A stretch of DNA of 64,000 nt from an uncultured Gammaproteobacteria bacterium (lineage in GTDB: Bacteria; Pseudomonadota; Gammaproteobacteria; UBA6429; Thiohalophilaceae), in contig CALBTB010000001.1 in the NCBI GenBank assembly GCA_937967995.1, forward strand, positions 52,573-116,572. The letters are read 5' to 3'. Position 1 is the stretch's first letter; each line of letters begins with the position of its first letter. The notes under the pieces were generated by a model. It saw nothing but the letters and a program-made list of their open reading frames with translations. It ran no database searches and was not told the DNA's origin. The translations under genes and the position numbers were made by a program. Shown here in pieces: positions 1-9,244 of the stretch.

Positions 1-1
1 A

Positions 2-1024
2 GTTGGTTATCGCCTGATACCAATGGTGGACAAGCAGCAGGGTGGTCAGTTGATGCCGCGCATTCGTGGTGTGCGTAAAAAACTTTCCCAGGAACTGGGT
101 TTCCTGATTCCACCAGTGCATATTCGCGATAACCTGGATTTACCTGCCAGTGCCTATCGCATTACGTTAATGGGTGTAACGCTGGGTGAGGCGGAAGTGT
201 TTCCGGAACGGGATCTGGCGATCAACCCGGGCCAGGTATTCGGTGTTCTGCAGGGAGTCGAAACCCGTGACCCGGCATTTGGCCTTGAGGCTGTCTGGAT
301 TGAACCGTCGCAGCGTGATCAGGCACAGACATTTGGCTATACCGTGGTGGATGCCAACACGGTGATCGCCACACACCTCAGCCAGCTTGTTAAAACCCAT
401 GGGCATGAACTGCTGGGTCATGAAGAGGTACAGCATATTCTCGACATGTTGAGTAAGTCGGCACCCAAACTGGTTGAACACCTCACACCGGAGACCCTGC
501 CGCTGGGCACGATCGTCAAAGTCCTGCAGAACCTGCTCGAAGAAGGCGTGGCGATTCGGGATATTCGTACCATTGCCGAAACCTTGGCGGAGCATGGCAG
601 CCGGAGTCAAGACCCTGACGTCCTGACAGCTTCGGTACGTGTGGCACTGGGCCGATCAATTACTCAGCAAATCAATGGCATGGCGCTGGAACTTCCGGTG
701 ATTACGCTGGATCCGTCACTGGAACAGTTGTTGCATCAGACTATTCAGGCAAGTGAAACAGGGGCAATGAACATCGAACCCGGCCTGGCCGAACGGATCC
801 ACAGTTCATTGCAACAGGCGACACAGGAACAGGAACAGGCGGGATTACCTGCTGTATTACTGGTGTCAGCCTTACTCAGACCGATGTTAGCCAGGTTTGT
901 CAGACACACGATACCGGGATTGCATGTGTTGTCGTATAACGAGATACCGAGTGACAAACAGATCAAGATCGTGGCGACCGTGGGTCAGGTAGCTCAGGGA
1001 CAGGTTCAGTCTGGAAATGCTTAG
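2..1024 (+). CDS. flhA: Flagellar biosynthesis protein FlhA, C-terminal part (5' end outside the window)
   Basis: The window opens inside this gene and the reading frame is open from base 2, giving 340 residues. They match the cytoplasmic domain of FlhA, the nonameric export-gate ring of the flagellar type III secretion system that docks chaperone-substrate complexes. Recognisable stretches are GYRLIPMVD, PPVHIRDN, DPAFGLEAVWIE, ATHLSQLVKTH and LETLAEH-like IAETLAEH, all typical of FlhA. The N-terminal membrane segments are missing because of the window edge, not truncation. flhF starts 17 bp downstream, the usual polar-flagellate order. Confident call by family similarity from memory. Confidence 0.96.
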   Translation, partial: VGYRLIPMVDKQQGGQLMPRIRGVRKKLSQELGFLIPPVHIRDNLDLPASAYRITLMGVTLGEAEVFPERDLAINPGQVFGVLQGVETRDPAFGLEAVWIEPSQRDQAQTFGYTVVDANTVIATHLSQLVKTHGHELLGHEEVQHILDMLSKSAPKLVEHLTPETLPLGTIVKVLQNLLEEGVAIRDIRTIAETLAEHGSRSQDPDVLTASVRVALGRSITQQINGMALELPVITLDPSLEQLLHQTIQASETGAMNIEPGLAERIHSSLQQATQEQEQAGLPAVLLVSALLRPMLARFVRHTIPGLHVLSYNEIPSDKQIKIVATVGQVAQGQVQSGNA

Positions 1025-1041
1025 TTGAAAGAAGGTAGCAC

Positions 1042-2295
1042 ATGAAAATCAAACGATTTACCGGACCGGATATGCGTCATGCCATCAAGAGAGTGCGAGA
1101 AGCACTGGGTCCTGACGCCGTCATACTGTCGAACCAGACCAACAGCAACGGTGTGGAAGTGGTTGCCGCAGTCGAATATGACGAAAGCCTGCTGGGCACG
1201 AGTGGAATGACCAGTTCTACTCGCATTGAAAGCAGCGATCAGGATGTCGATCGCGAAGACATCTGGAATGATGTACGTTATGGCCGCAATATTCCGGAGT
1301 CCAAACCCGCCGTCGCAAAACGTCGCACAACCGATGCAATGACCACCACAAATGATTCCTCGTTTCGCGAGATGCAGTCAGAAATTAAATCCCTGCGCGG
1401 TTTATTACTGAACCAGATGTCCGGTCTGGCCTGGGGCAACGAAACCCGCAATCATCCTTTACGTGCAAGATTGTTACAGCGTTTGATGGCGTTGGGTCTG
1501 AGCCCGCACCTGGCGCGTGAAATTTCGGAACAGGTCAGGGAATCTGATGACATGGATCAAAACTGGCGCATGGCGCTGGGTTTGCTTGCACATCGGTTAC
1601 CGGTTGGCAACGATGCCATTTTGAATAAACAGCAGAACATTGTTGCCGTGGTCGGGGCAACCGGTGTCGGTAAAACCACGACCATAGCGAAGCTTGCCGC
1701 ACGTTATATTTTGCGTCATGGCAAGGGTCGTGTTGCGCTGGTAACAACGGATAATTACCGTGTTGCGGCGCATGAACAGCTGCGCAGTTATGCACGCATC
1801 ATGGGTGCACCACTGCGGGTTGCCAGCGATCTGGAAAGTCTGCAGGACGTCCTGCTGGCGTTTCGAGACAAGGAGCTGGTGCTCATCGATACTGCCGGCA
1901 TGAGTCAGCGTGATATGCGACTCAATGAACAATTTAATTTGCTTACCAAAAGCGGTTACGACATTAACACCTACCTGGCAATGGCGACCAACAGTCAACG
2001 TGGTGTGTTGTCCGACGTGGTACGTGGCTTCAAATCCGTACCGCTGGCAGGTTGCATCCTCACCAAGGTGGACGAAACCATCAGTCTCGGTGGTGCACTT
2101 TCGGTGGCGATCGAACAGGACTTACCGGTTTCTTATGTGAGCGACGGACAACAGGTACCGGAAGATCTGCATCCCGCCCGTTCGCATACGCTGGTCAGTC
2201 GGGCCGTCGCCATCATGCAGGAAGTTGGTGTAGGTAGCCGTGAAGATCCGGTTTCACAGATGATCGGTGGCATGGCTGCACATGCAAATGGTTGA
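1042..2295 (+). CDS. flhF: Flagellar biosynthesis GTPase FlhF
   Basis: SRP-family GTPase of 417 residues that marks the cell pole where the flagellum is built. The N-terminus (MKIKRFTGPDMRHAIKRVRE) is the typical FlhF start, followed by a variable linker and then the NG domain. Visible motifs are the P-loop GATGVGKTTT near residue 205, TTDNYRVAAHEQL, DTAGMSQRD and the specificity motif TKVDE. The start ATG is preceded by GAAGGTAG at a suitable distance. It lies between flhA and flhG, as in Pseudomonas and Vibrio; FlhF and FlhG together set flagellar place and number. Confidence 0.97.
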   Translation: MKIKRFTGPDMRHAIKRVREALGPDAVILSNQTNSNGVEVVAAVEYDESLLGTSGMTSSTRIESSDQDVDREDIWNDVRYGRNIPESKPAVAKRRTTDAMTTTNDSSFREMQSEIKSLRGLLLNQMSGLAWGNETRNHPLRARLLQRLMALGLSPHLAREISEQVRESDDMDQNWRMALGLLAHRLPVGNDAILNKQQNIVAVVGATGVGKTTTIAKLAARYILRHGKGRVALVTTDNYRVAAHEQLRSYARIMGAPLRVASDLESLQDVLLAFRDKELVLIDTAGMSQRDMRLNEQFNLLTKSGYDINTYLAMATNSQRGVLSDVVRGFKSVPLAGCILTKVDETISLGGALSVAIEQDLPVSYVSDGQQVPEDLHPARSHTLVSRAVAIMQEVGVGSREDPVSQMIGGMAAHANG

Positions 2296-3178
2296 GCAAA
2301 CAAACAGTGATCAGGCAGCAGGACTAAGACGAATGGCAAAACCGCATCCAGTCAGAGTCATCGCCGTTACCGGTGGTAAAGGTGGTGTAGGTAAAACCAA
2401 TGTATCCATTAACCTTGCGATGGCATTTGCACATAATGACAAGAAGGTTATGGTCATGGACGCCGACCTGGGACTGGCAAACATCGATGTCCTGCTGGGG
2501 TTACACCCAAAAGCCAATCTGCAGCATGTCATTAACGGTGAGCGTACGCTGGAAGAGGTGATCGTAGATGGCCCAGCCGGTGTCAAAATTATACCGGCGG
2601 CATCAGGAATTCAGAAGATGGCCGAACTTGGCCCTGAAGCCCATGCGGGTATTATCCAGGCCTTTAGTGAGCTTTCCCTGGATCTGGATGTCCTGATCGT
2701 GGATACGGCGGCCGGAATCTCAGATGTGGTCACCAGTTTCACTCGAGCGGCCCAGGAAGTTGTCGTCGTGGTCTGTGACGAACCGGCATCCATCACCGAT
2801 GCCTATGCGATTATCAAACTGCTGAGCCGGGAACATGGTATGTTTCGCTTCAGAATTCTGGCTAATCGGGCACAAAGTGCGCAGCAGGGCCGTGAAATCT
2901 ATAACAAAATTCTCAAAGTCACTGACCGTTTCCTTGATGTTGCGCTAGACTATATGGGGTACGTCCCAGAAGACGAATATTTGCGCAAGTCGGTCAAGAA
3001 GCAGCGACCCGTTGTCGAGGCATTTCCTCGCAGCAAGTCTGCGCAAGCTTTCGCCACCCTGGCAGACAAGGCAGACAAGTGGCCATTACCGGCCGCAGCC
3101 AGTGGACATCTGGAATTTTTTGTTGAACGGTTGATTACACCGTTTGCAACTGACACGGAAATAGAGGCGGTTTCATGA
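2282..3178 (+). CDS. flhG: MinD-like ATPase FlhG (FleN), flagellar number regulator
   Basis: ParA/MinD-family ATPase of about 298 residues. The deviant Walker A motif GGKGGVGKTN, the Walker A' region MVMDADLGLANIDVLLG and VDTAAGISD are clear, and the C-terminal GHLEFFVERL is typical of FleN/FlhG. In polar flagellates FlhG limits flagellar number by restraining FlhF and the master regulator. The start is uncertain: GTG at 2267, ATG at 2282 and ATG at 2288 are all in frame without a strong ribosome-binding site, and each overlaps the end of flhF. The 3' end overlaps fliA by 4 bp (ATGA), which implies translational coupling. Confidence 0.95.
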   Translation: MQMVEQTNSDQAAGLRRMAKPHPVRVIAVTGGKGGVGKTNVSINLAMAFAHNDKKVMVMDADLGLANIDVLLGLHPKANLQHVINGERTLEEVIVDGPAGVKIIPAASGIQKMAELGPEAHAGIIQAFSELSLDLDVLIVDTAAGISDVVTSFTRAAQEVVVVVCDEPASITDAYAIIKLLSREHGMFRFRILANRAQSAQQGREIYNKILKVTDRFLDVALDYMGYVPEDEYLRKSVKKQRPVVEAFPRSKSAQAFATLADKADKWPLPAAASGHLEFFVERLITPFATDTEIEAVS

Positions 3179-3912
3179 GCGGGGCAGCCATGTATGTAAC
3201 AGAGCGACAAATGACCTCTCATAACGAGCTAGTTGAAAAACATGCAGCATTGGTCAAGCGTATCGCCTGTCATTTGATTAATCGCTTGCCGGCAAGCGTG
3301 CAGCTGGAAGACCTGATCCAGGCCGGCATGATTGGTCTGCTTGAGGCGGCGCGTAATTATGACGAGCGGCAGGGTGCCAGTTTTGAGACCTATGCCGGTA
3401 TTCGCATACGCGGCTCCATGCTGGATGAAATACGTAAAAACGACTGGGCACCACGTTCCGTGCATCGCAAGGCCCGAATGGTGGCAGAAGCGGTACGCGA
3501 AATTGAAAATGAGCAGGGGCGTGATGCGCGCGATACGGAAATTGCCGAGTCGCTGGATATGTCCCTGGAAGACTACTACCGCATATTGCAGGATAACAGT
3601 TACCACAAAGTGCTCAGTGTCGAGGACATGGGGCTGGGTGAAGAATCACTGCTCGACAACCTGTCCGATAATGCTCCGGGTATTCTCGATGGACTGCAAA
3701 AGGAAGACATGCAACGCATCGTTTCCGAAGCGATTGCCAGCCTGCCGGAACGGGAACGACTGGTCATGGCCCTGTACTATGACGAAGAGCTCAATCTCCG
3801 TGAAATTGGTGCGGTTATGGGCGTGAGTGAATCCCGGGTTAGCCAGATACACTCACAGGCGGTTATCCGCCTGCAGGCCAGAATGGCCAACCGCCTCAAC
3901 GAAACCGCCTGA
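3175..3912 (+). CDS. fliA: RNA polymerase sigma factor FliA (sigma-28)
   Basis: Sigma-28 of 245 residues that directs late flagellar and chemotaxis transcription. Region 2 reads LVKRIACHLINRLPASVQLEDLIQAG followed by GMIGLLEAARNYD and FETYAGIRIRGSMLDEIR. Region 4 reads LPERERLVMALYYDEELNLREIG and then GVSESRVSQIHSQA. Both are characteristic of FliA rather than RpoD or RpoS. The start overlaps the flhG stop (ATGA). A sigma-28-type promoter lies about 100 bp past the stop, ahead of cheY, consistent with this protein driving the next operon. Confidence 0.97.
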   Translation: MSGAAMYVTERQMTSHNELVEKHAALVKRIACHLINRLPASVQLEDLIQAGMIGLLEAARNYDERQGASFETYAGIRIRGSMLDEIRKNDWAPRSVHRKARMVAEAVREIENEQGRDARDTEIAESLDMSLEDYYRILQDNSYHKVLSVEDMGLGEESLLDNLSDNAPGILDGLQKEDMQRIVSEAIASLPERERLVMALYYDEELNLREIGAVMGVSESRVSQIHSQAVIRLQARMANRLNETA

Positions 3913-3934
3913 ATTCCCATTTGGCGGGTTTTTA
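3903..3934 (+). terminator. Possible intrinsic terminator at the end of fliA
   Basis: CCGCC (3905-3909) and GGCGG (3923-3927) can pair around a 13-nt loop and are followed by GTTTTT. The left arm lies in the last codons of fliA. The stem has only 5 bp (about 6 with a bulge), so this may be a weak or partial terminator separating the regulatory genes from the che operon. Confidence 0.4.
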
Positions 3935-4007
3935 ACGCCCAATTACAACTTCTTTTTACCCCTTCATTTCACTGGACTTTTTTCCAGTACTGCCGGCTCA
4001 GGCGCAT

Positions 4008-4034
4008 TAAATCTTTTCAAATCCCGTCCGATAC
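4008..4034 (+). promoter_or_regulatory. Sigma-28 (FliA) type promoter for cheY
   Basis: TAAATCTT (4008-4015) and TCCGATAC (4027-4034) are separated by exactly 11 bp. The consensus is TAAAGTTT-N11-GCCGATAA, so each half matches 6 of 8, including the core CCGATA. Transcription would start near 4041, leaving a leader of about 85 nt before cheY. That leader holds a hairpin, CTCACG (4055-4060) with CGTGAG (4069-4074), extended by CAG/CTG. The placement fits FliA control of chemotaxis genes. Confidence 0.65.
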
Positions 4035-4125
4035 TACTTGATGTGTAGCCCAGCCTCACGGGTGTATTCGTGAGCTGAACACGGCACTCAGGTTAGACAG
4101 TAATCAGGAAATCTGGAGGGATTTC

Positions 4126-4512
4126 GTGGACAAAAATATGAAGATCCTCATCGTTGATGATTTTTCCACGATGCGGCGCATCATCAAAAATCTGCTTCGG
4201 GATCTGGGGTTCAATAATACCTCGGAAGCAGATGATGGAACGACTGCTTTACCTATGTTGCAGGGTGGCGGTTACGATTTACTCGTGACGGACTGGAACA
4301 TGCCAGGTATGCAGGGAATCGATTTACTCAAGCACGTTCGGGCAGATGAAAATCTTAACACCCTTCCGGTTCTGATGGTCACTGCGGAACAAAAGCGTGA
4401 GCAGATCGTTGAGGCGGCGCAGGCAGGTGTAAATGGATACATAGTGAAACCTTTTACCGCGCAGACGCTTAAGGAAAAGCTGGAAAAAATATTTGAGCGT
4501 ATTGAAAGTTAA
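4126..4512 (+). CDS. cheY: Chemotaxis response regulator CheY
   Basis: Single-domain receiver of 128 residues that carries the phosphoryl signal from CheA to the flagellar switch. The acidic pair D11-D12, phosphoacceptor D56 (in VTDWNMPG), T86 and K108 (in VKPF) are all present. The start is GTG at 4126, supported by GGAGGG at 4115-4120 with a 5-nt spacer; the alternative ATG at 4138 lacks this. It is the first gene after the FliA-type promoter and heads cheYZAB-motCD-parCP-cheW. Confidence 0.97.
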   Translation: MDKNMKILIVDDFSTMRRIIKNLLRDLGFNNTSEADDGTTALPMLQGGGYDLLVTDWNMPGMQGIDLLKHVRADENLNTLPVLMVTAEQKREQIVEAAQAGVNGYIVKPFTAQTLKEKLEKIFERIES

Positions 4513-4522
4513 AGGAAATGTT

Positions 4523-5263
4523 TTGATTGAAGATACCAACATACTTTCGGAAGACAACATTGCGCGTGTAAAGGATTTGCTGGCCTCGATGGAGCGTGGC
4601 GATGCCAAAGGTGCTAACGAAGTTCTGGACGAATTATCCCGAATTCGTGAATCGGATATTTATAAGGAAATGGGCAAGCTGACTCGTGACCTGCATGATG
4701 CCATCAGCGCATTTGGTATGGACGAGCAATTGTCGGAGCTGGCGGAAAACGAAATTCCGGATGCACGCCAGCGTCTGCATCATGTTATCGATATGACAGA
4801 CAAAGCTGCACACCGGACACTGAGTGAAGTGGAGCAGTCGCTACCGGTATGCGAAGGACTGGAGTCTCGTTCCATATCATTACGTGATGACTGGCAGCGA
4901 TTTAAAAGCCGTGACATGAATCTGGATGAATTCAAGTTGCTGGCAAAGCAGCTGGATGAATTTTTTGATGACAATACCAGTGATGCCACAAGTTTGAGGC
5001 AGTCACTGAACAATGTACTTATGGCACAGGACTTTCAGGATCTTACCAGCCAGATAATCAAAAAGGTGATCAAGCTGGTTGAGGAAGTGGAATCCAACCT
5101 GGTTGAAATCATCAAACTGACCGGTGCGCATGATCTGCCGAAAGAAGATGCGAAACGAAAAGAGGAAAAACTGGCTGGTCCGGTTGTTCCCGGCGTTAAC
5201 GACCGCGGCACAGTATCTGGTCAGGATGATGTTGATGACCTGTTGTCATCACTGGGATTCTAA
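4523..5263 (+). CDS. cheZ: CheY-P phosphatase CheZ
   Basis: About 246 residues, mostly helical. The active-site helix is MAQDFQDLTSQIIKKVI, which carries the Asp and Gln used to dephosphorylate CheY-P. The C-terminal tail DDVDDLLSSLGF is the CheY-docking peptide. I chose TTG at 4523 because AAGGA (4512-4516) lies 6 nt upstream and directly follows the cheY stop. An upstream TTG at 4493 would overlap cheY and lacks such a site. CheZ is typical of beta- and gammaproteobacteria. Confidence 0.95.
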   Translation: MIEDTNILSEDNIARVKDLLASMERGDAKGANEVLDELSRIRESDIYKEMGKLTRDLHDAISAFGMDEQLSELAENEIPDARQRLHHVIDMTDKAAHRTLSEVEQSLPVCEGLESRSISLRDDWQRFKSRDMNLDEFKLLAKQLDEFFDDNTSDATSLRQSLNNVLMAQDFQDLTSQIIKKVIKLVEEVESNLVEIIKLTGAHDLPKEDAKRKEEKLAGPVVPGVNDRGTVSGQDDVDDLLSSLGF

Positions 5264-5304
5264 GCGGAACTTAATGAAGTTTTTTTACACAGGAAACATG
5301 GCAA

Positions 5305-7350
5305 GTGGATGACGAGCTTTTACAGGATTTTCTCGTAGAGGCGGGCGAGATTCTTGAGCAGTTAAATGAACAGTTGGTTGATCTCGAACAGAGTCCCGAC
5401 GACATGGACATGCTCAACGCGGTATTTCGGGGTTTTCATACCATCAAGGGTGGTGCCGGATTCCTGAGTATCGAACCGATGGTGATTCTGTGTCATCGCT
5501 CGGAAGACGTGTTTAATCTTTTGCGAAATGGTGAGAGACAGGTTACACCGGAATTAATGGATACGGTGTTACCGGTACTGGACATTCTAAACGCGCAATT
5601 CGAAAGTCTGCGTGATGGTGAAGATCCACAACCGGCCGACCCCAACCTGATTAGCGCGCTGGATGCCATATTAAGCGGTGAAACACCCGCACCGGCTGAA
5701 CAGAACGCACCCGCTGAAATTGCAGCACAGGAAACACCCGCTGCCGGTGGTAAAGAAGGTGATCTGGATATCACCGATGAAGAATTCGAAAATATGCTGG
5801 ATGCAGTGGGCGATAAGACAAATGCGCCAGCTGCGGCAGGCAGTGAGCAAGGTGATGCACAGCCCGCCAGCGATGACATCACGGATGACGAATTTGAGGC
5901 TTTACTGGATAACCTGCACGGCAAAGGTAAATTCAATGCCGGCAATGCTGCAGCCGCAGAAACTCCCGCCGCTGATGATAAACCGGCACAGACACCGGCA
6001 GGCAGCGATGATATTACCGAAGAAGAATTCGAAGCACTGTTAGATAACATTCATGGCGCGGGTAAATTCCAGACCGATAAGGTCAGTAGTGAAAAAGCTG
6101 ACAAGCCCAAGGCGCCACCACCTCCACCACCCAAACCGGTTTCCAAGCCGCCTGAACCCAAGGCCAAGGAAAAACCCACTCAGGAAACAACTGTACGGGT
6201 AGATACCAAACGCCTCGATGATATTATGAATATGGTCGGTGAACTGGTACTGGTCAGAAACCGTATCGATCGGCTTGGTGCAGCATCCGGTAACGAAGAA
6301 TTAATGAAAGCAGTGGCCAACCTGGACCTGGTTACCACCGATTTGCAAATGTCCGTCATGAAGACGCGTATGCAACCCATTAAAAAAGTTTTCGGTCGTT
6401 TCCCACGGGTTGTACGTGACATGGCGCGCAGTCTCAAGAAAGAAATTCGCCTTGAAATGATTGGTGAGGATACCGATCTGGACAAGAACCTGGTCGAGGC
6501 GCTGGCCGATCCACTGGTGCACCTGGTGCGTAATGCCGTGGACCACGGTATCGAAACGCCCGAGGAAAGGGAAAAAACCAACAAGGCGCGTGAAGGTACG
6601 GTCGTGCTGACTGCGGCACAGGAAGGTGATCACATTCTGCTGACGATTGAAGATGACGGTAAAGGAATGGATGCCGACTTCCTGCGTAAAAAAGCGGTTG
6701 AAAAAGGCCTGATGGATGAAGAAGCAGCGGCAAGACTCGATGATGTCGAAGCCTACAACCTGATCTTCATGCCGGGTTTCTCTACCAAGGAACAGATTTC
6801 AGACATATCCGGCCGGGGTGTCGGTATGGATGTGGTCAAGACCCGCATTGCACAGTTAAATGGTTCCGTCGAAATAGATTCCGAACTCGGCAAGGGAAGC
6901 CGGCTCAGTATCAAGTTACCGTTAACGCTTGCCATTATGCCGACCCTGATGGTGCAACTGGAGAAACAGCAGTTTGCCCTGCCGCTGGTGAACGTCAATG
7001 AAATCTTCCATCTCGATCTGACCAAGACCAACGTGGTTGATGGCCAGCTTGTCGTCGTGATTCGCGATCGTACTTTACCGCTTTACTACCTGCGTCGCTG
7101 GCTGGTGAACGGTTATGCCAAGGCGGATTTGCCCAAGGAAGGTCATGTGGTGGTTGTCCAGTCCGGTACACAGAAAGTGGGTTTCCTGGTGGATGAGCTG
7201 ATTGGACAGGAAGAAGTGGTTATCAAGCCACTTGGTGCATTGTTGCATGGAACTGATGGTCTGGCAGGAGCAACGATTACCGGTGATGGTGGGATTGCCA
7301 TCATTCTGGATATACCGGGCTTGATGCGACGCTATGGTTCATCAAGATAA
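5305..7350 (+). CDS. cheA: Chemotaxis histidine kinase CheA with three LID-like linker repeats
   Basis: CheA of 681 residues. P1 holds phospho-acceptor H45 in FRGFHTIKGGAGFL. A long acidic, Ala/Pro-rich linker follows with three repeats at about residues 153, 190 and 234: DITDEEFENML, DDITDDEFEALLDNLHGKG and DDITEEEFEALLDNIHGAG. Next come dimerisation and ATPase domains (N box HLVRNAVDHGIE, G1 DDGKGMD, GRGVGMDVVK) and a C-terminal CheW-like P5 domain. The start is GTG, with AGGAAAC a few bases upstream. The linker repeats resemble the LID motifs bound by ParP, which is encoded downstream. Confidence 0.97.
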   Translation: MDDELLQDFLVEAGEILEQLNEQLVDLEQSPDDMDMLNAVFRGFHTIKGGAGFLSIEPMVILCHRSEDVFNLLRNGERQVTPELMDTVLPVLDILNAQFESLRDGEDPQPADPNLISALDAILSGETPAPAEQNAPAEIAAQETPAAGGKEGDLDITDEEFENMLDAVGDKTNAPAAAGSEQGDAQPASDDITDDEFEALLDNLHGKGKFNAGNAAAAETPAADDKPAQTPAGSDDITEEEFEALLDNIHGAGKFQTDKVSSEKADKPKAPPPPPPKPVSKPPEPKAKEKPTQETTVRVDTKRLDDIMNMVGELVLVRNRIDRLGAASGNEELMKAVANLDLVTTDLQMSVMKTRMQPIKKVFGRFPRVVRDMARSLKKEIRLEMIGEDTDLDKNLVEALADPLVHLVRNAVDHGIETPEEREKTNKAREGTVVLTAAQEGDHILLTIEDDGKGMDADFLRKKAVEKGLMDEEAAARLDDVEAYNLIFMPGFSTKEQISDISGRGVGMDVVKTRIAQLNGSVEIDSELGKGSRLSIKLPLTLAIMPTLMVQLEKQQFALPLVNVNEIFHLDLTKTNVVDGQLVVVIRDRTLPLYYLRRWLVNGYAKADLPKEGHVVVVQSGTQKVGFLVDELIGQEEVVIKPLGALLHGTDGLAGATITGDGGIAIILDIPGLMRRYGSSR

Positions 7351-7414
7351 CGATTCATGTTGATCAACAGTTCTTGAACCATCGTCGTAAACGCGTTTTT
7401 TAGGAGAAGGGAAC

Positions 7415-8500
7415 ATGGCAGTACGTGTCTTAGTGGTGGATGATTCAGGATTTTTCCGCCGACGCGTTACTGAAATCCTTGAATCCGATCCCCTCATCAA
7501 GGTTATTGGTATCGCCGAAAATGGTGAAGAGGCCATTAACCAGACCAAAGCACTCAAGCCTGATGTCATCACCATGGATATCGAAATGCCGGTGCTCGAT
7601 GGTATTACAGCCACACGCCGCATCATGCAGACGTGTCCGACACGTATCATCATGTTCTCTTCGTTAACCACCGACGGTGCCAAATCCACACTCGATGCAC
7701 TGGAGGCCGGGGCGCTCGACTTTTTACCCAAGCGCTTTGAAGATATCTCCAGTGATCGGGAAGAAGCCAAGCAGATCCTGTGTGAAAAAGTACGCCACCT
7801 TGCGTTACAGTCAATCAGCCCGCAAACCGCTACACCGACCAACAGGACGACACCGGTACCCAAACGACAGCCAGCGACGGAAAATAAAGTTTCCGGCCGG
7901 CCGCTACGTGCTTCAGCAACAGGGAAAAATGGTGAGATCGACCTGGTGGCGATTGGGACTTCTACCGGTGGTCCGGTTGCTCTGCAGGAAGTATTAAACA
8001 AACTGCCAGGTACATTTTCAAAACCGATAATCGTCGTACAACATATGCCGGCGTCATTTACGCCCGCTTTTGCGCAGCGGCTTGATGGCCAGTGCAACAT
8101 TACTGTACGTGAAGCGCAGGATGGTGATGTGTTGCAGGCCGGGGTTGCTTATCTGGCACCGGGTGGACGGCAAATGCTGTTAAATAAAAAAGGTACGGGT
8201 GCCACGATCAGGATTATCGATGCTGAACCGGGACAGACCTACAAACCGTCTGTTGATATGACCTTTTCCTCAATTGCAAAAATATTTCCCAATAACACAC
8301 TTGGCATCATTCTTACCGGCATGGGCGCAGATGGCAGGGAAGGGGCCCGCGAACTGCATCAGGGCGGTTCAACTATCTGGGCGCAGGATGAACAAAGTTG
8401 TGTTGTCTATGGCATGCCCGCCGCGGTGGCGGAAGCCGGAATCGCCGATCGCATTCTGGATATTCGTGAAATCGGCATCAGTATTACCAAGCGAGTGTGA
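7415..8500 (+). CDS. cheB: Chemotaxis protein-glutamate methylesterase CheB
   Basis: 361 residues with an N-terminal receiver (D9, D10, phospho-Asp D55 in MDIEMPVLDG), a Pro/Thr-rich linker and a C-terminal methylesterase. The Ser-His-Asp residues are visible in GTSTGGP (near residue 182), VVQHMP and GMGADGREG. The enzyme demethylates and deamidates chemoreceptors for adaptation. AGGAGAAGGGA precedes the ATG. The partner methyltransferase CheR is not in this window. motC follows after 3 bp. Confidence 0.97.
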   Translation: MAVRVLVVDDSGFFRRRVTEILESDPLIKVIGIAENGEEAINQTKALKPDVITMDIEMPVLDGITATRRIMQTCPTRIIMFSSLTTDGAKSTLDALEAGALDFLPKRFEDISSDREEAKQILCEKVRHLALQSISPQTATPTNRTTPVPKRQPATENKVSGRPLRASATGKNGEIDLVAIGTSTGGPVALQEVLNKLPGTFSKPIIVVQHMPASFTPAFAQRLDGQCNITVREAQDGDVLQAGVAYLAPGGRQMLLNKKGTGATIRIIDAEPGQTYKPSVDMTFSSIAKIFPNNTLGIILTGMGADGREGARELHQGGSTIWAQDEQSCVVYGMPAAVAEAGIADRILDIREIGISITKRV

Positions 8501-8503
8501 TGC

Positions 8504-9244
8504 ATGGATGGCTTGAGCATAACAGGACTGATTATTGGCATATCCGCCATATTGCTCGGGCAATATCTGGAAGGCGGTCATGTCAGCGCGTTATTGAATG
8601 GTCCTGCACTATTAATTGTCATGGGTGGCACCATCGGTGCAGTCATGTTGCAGTCACCCCTTGCCACATTTACCCGTGGCATACGTATGCTTGTATGGAC
8701 CATCTTCCCGCCCAGGGTCCGTAACGAAGAAGCCATCGAAAAACTGGTTTCCTGGAGTAACATCGCCAGGAAGGAAGGTCTGCTTGGACTGGAGAATATA
8801 GAAGAACTGGAGCAGGACCCGTTTACGCGCAAGGGTTTGCAATTGCTGGTCGATGGTTCGGAACCGGAAAACATTCGCAATATCCTGGATGTTGATATCA
8901 ATACCCGTGAGCATCATGACATTCAGGCGGCGCGCATTTTTGAAAGCATGGGTGGATATAGTCCGACAATCGGCATCATTGGTGCGGTGATGGGACTGAT
9001 ACAGGTGATGGGTAACCTGTCTGATCCCAGTAAACTCGGTAGTGGAATCGCCGTGGCATTTGTGGCCACGATTTACGGTGTAGGTGCAGCCAACCTGTTA
9101 TTCCTGCCGATTGCCAACAAATTAAAAAATATCGTGCATATGCAGTCGCAGTTCAGGGAGCTGATTGTGGAAGGCATGGTATCGATCGCTGAAGGAGAAA
9201 ACCCGCGCAATATTGAGACCAAGTTGCTCGGGTTTCTGCGCTGA
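8504..9244 (+). CDS. motC: Flagellar motor stator protein MotC (MotA/PomA type)
   Basis: 246 residues with four predicted membrane segments. The TM3-TM4 stretch contains PTIGIIGAVMGLIQVM and GSGIAVAFVATIYGVGAANL, the proline-bearing helices of MotA-type stators. A large cytoplasmic loop after TM2 would contact FliG. It sits directly after cheB and overlaps motD (TGATG). The gene order equals the Pseudomonas motCD locus, so MotC is preferred over MotA or PomA; the coupling ion cannot be told from this alone. Confidence 0.93.
   Translation: MDGLSITGLIIGISAILLGQYLEGGHVSALLNGPALLIVMGGTIGAVMLQSPLATFTRGIRMLVWTIFPPRVRNEEAIEKLVSWSNIARKEGLLGLENIEELEQDPFTRKGLQLLVDGSEPENIRNILDVDINTREHHDIQAARIFESMGGYSPTIGIIGAVMGLIQVMGNLSDPSKLGSGIAVAFVATIYGVGAANLLFLPIANKLKNIVHMQSQFRELIVEGMVSIAEGENPRNIETKLLGFLR

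Noticed and set aside
3971..3988. ACTGGA/TCCAGT hairpin between fliA and cheY
   Set aside because: Short stem with a T-rich loop and no T-run after it; no function can be argued.
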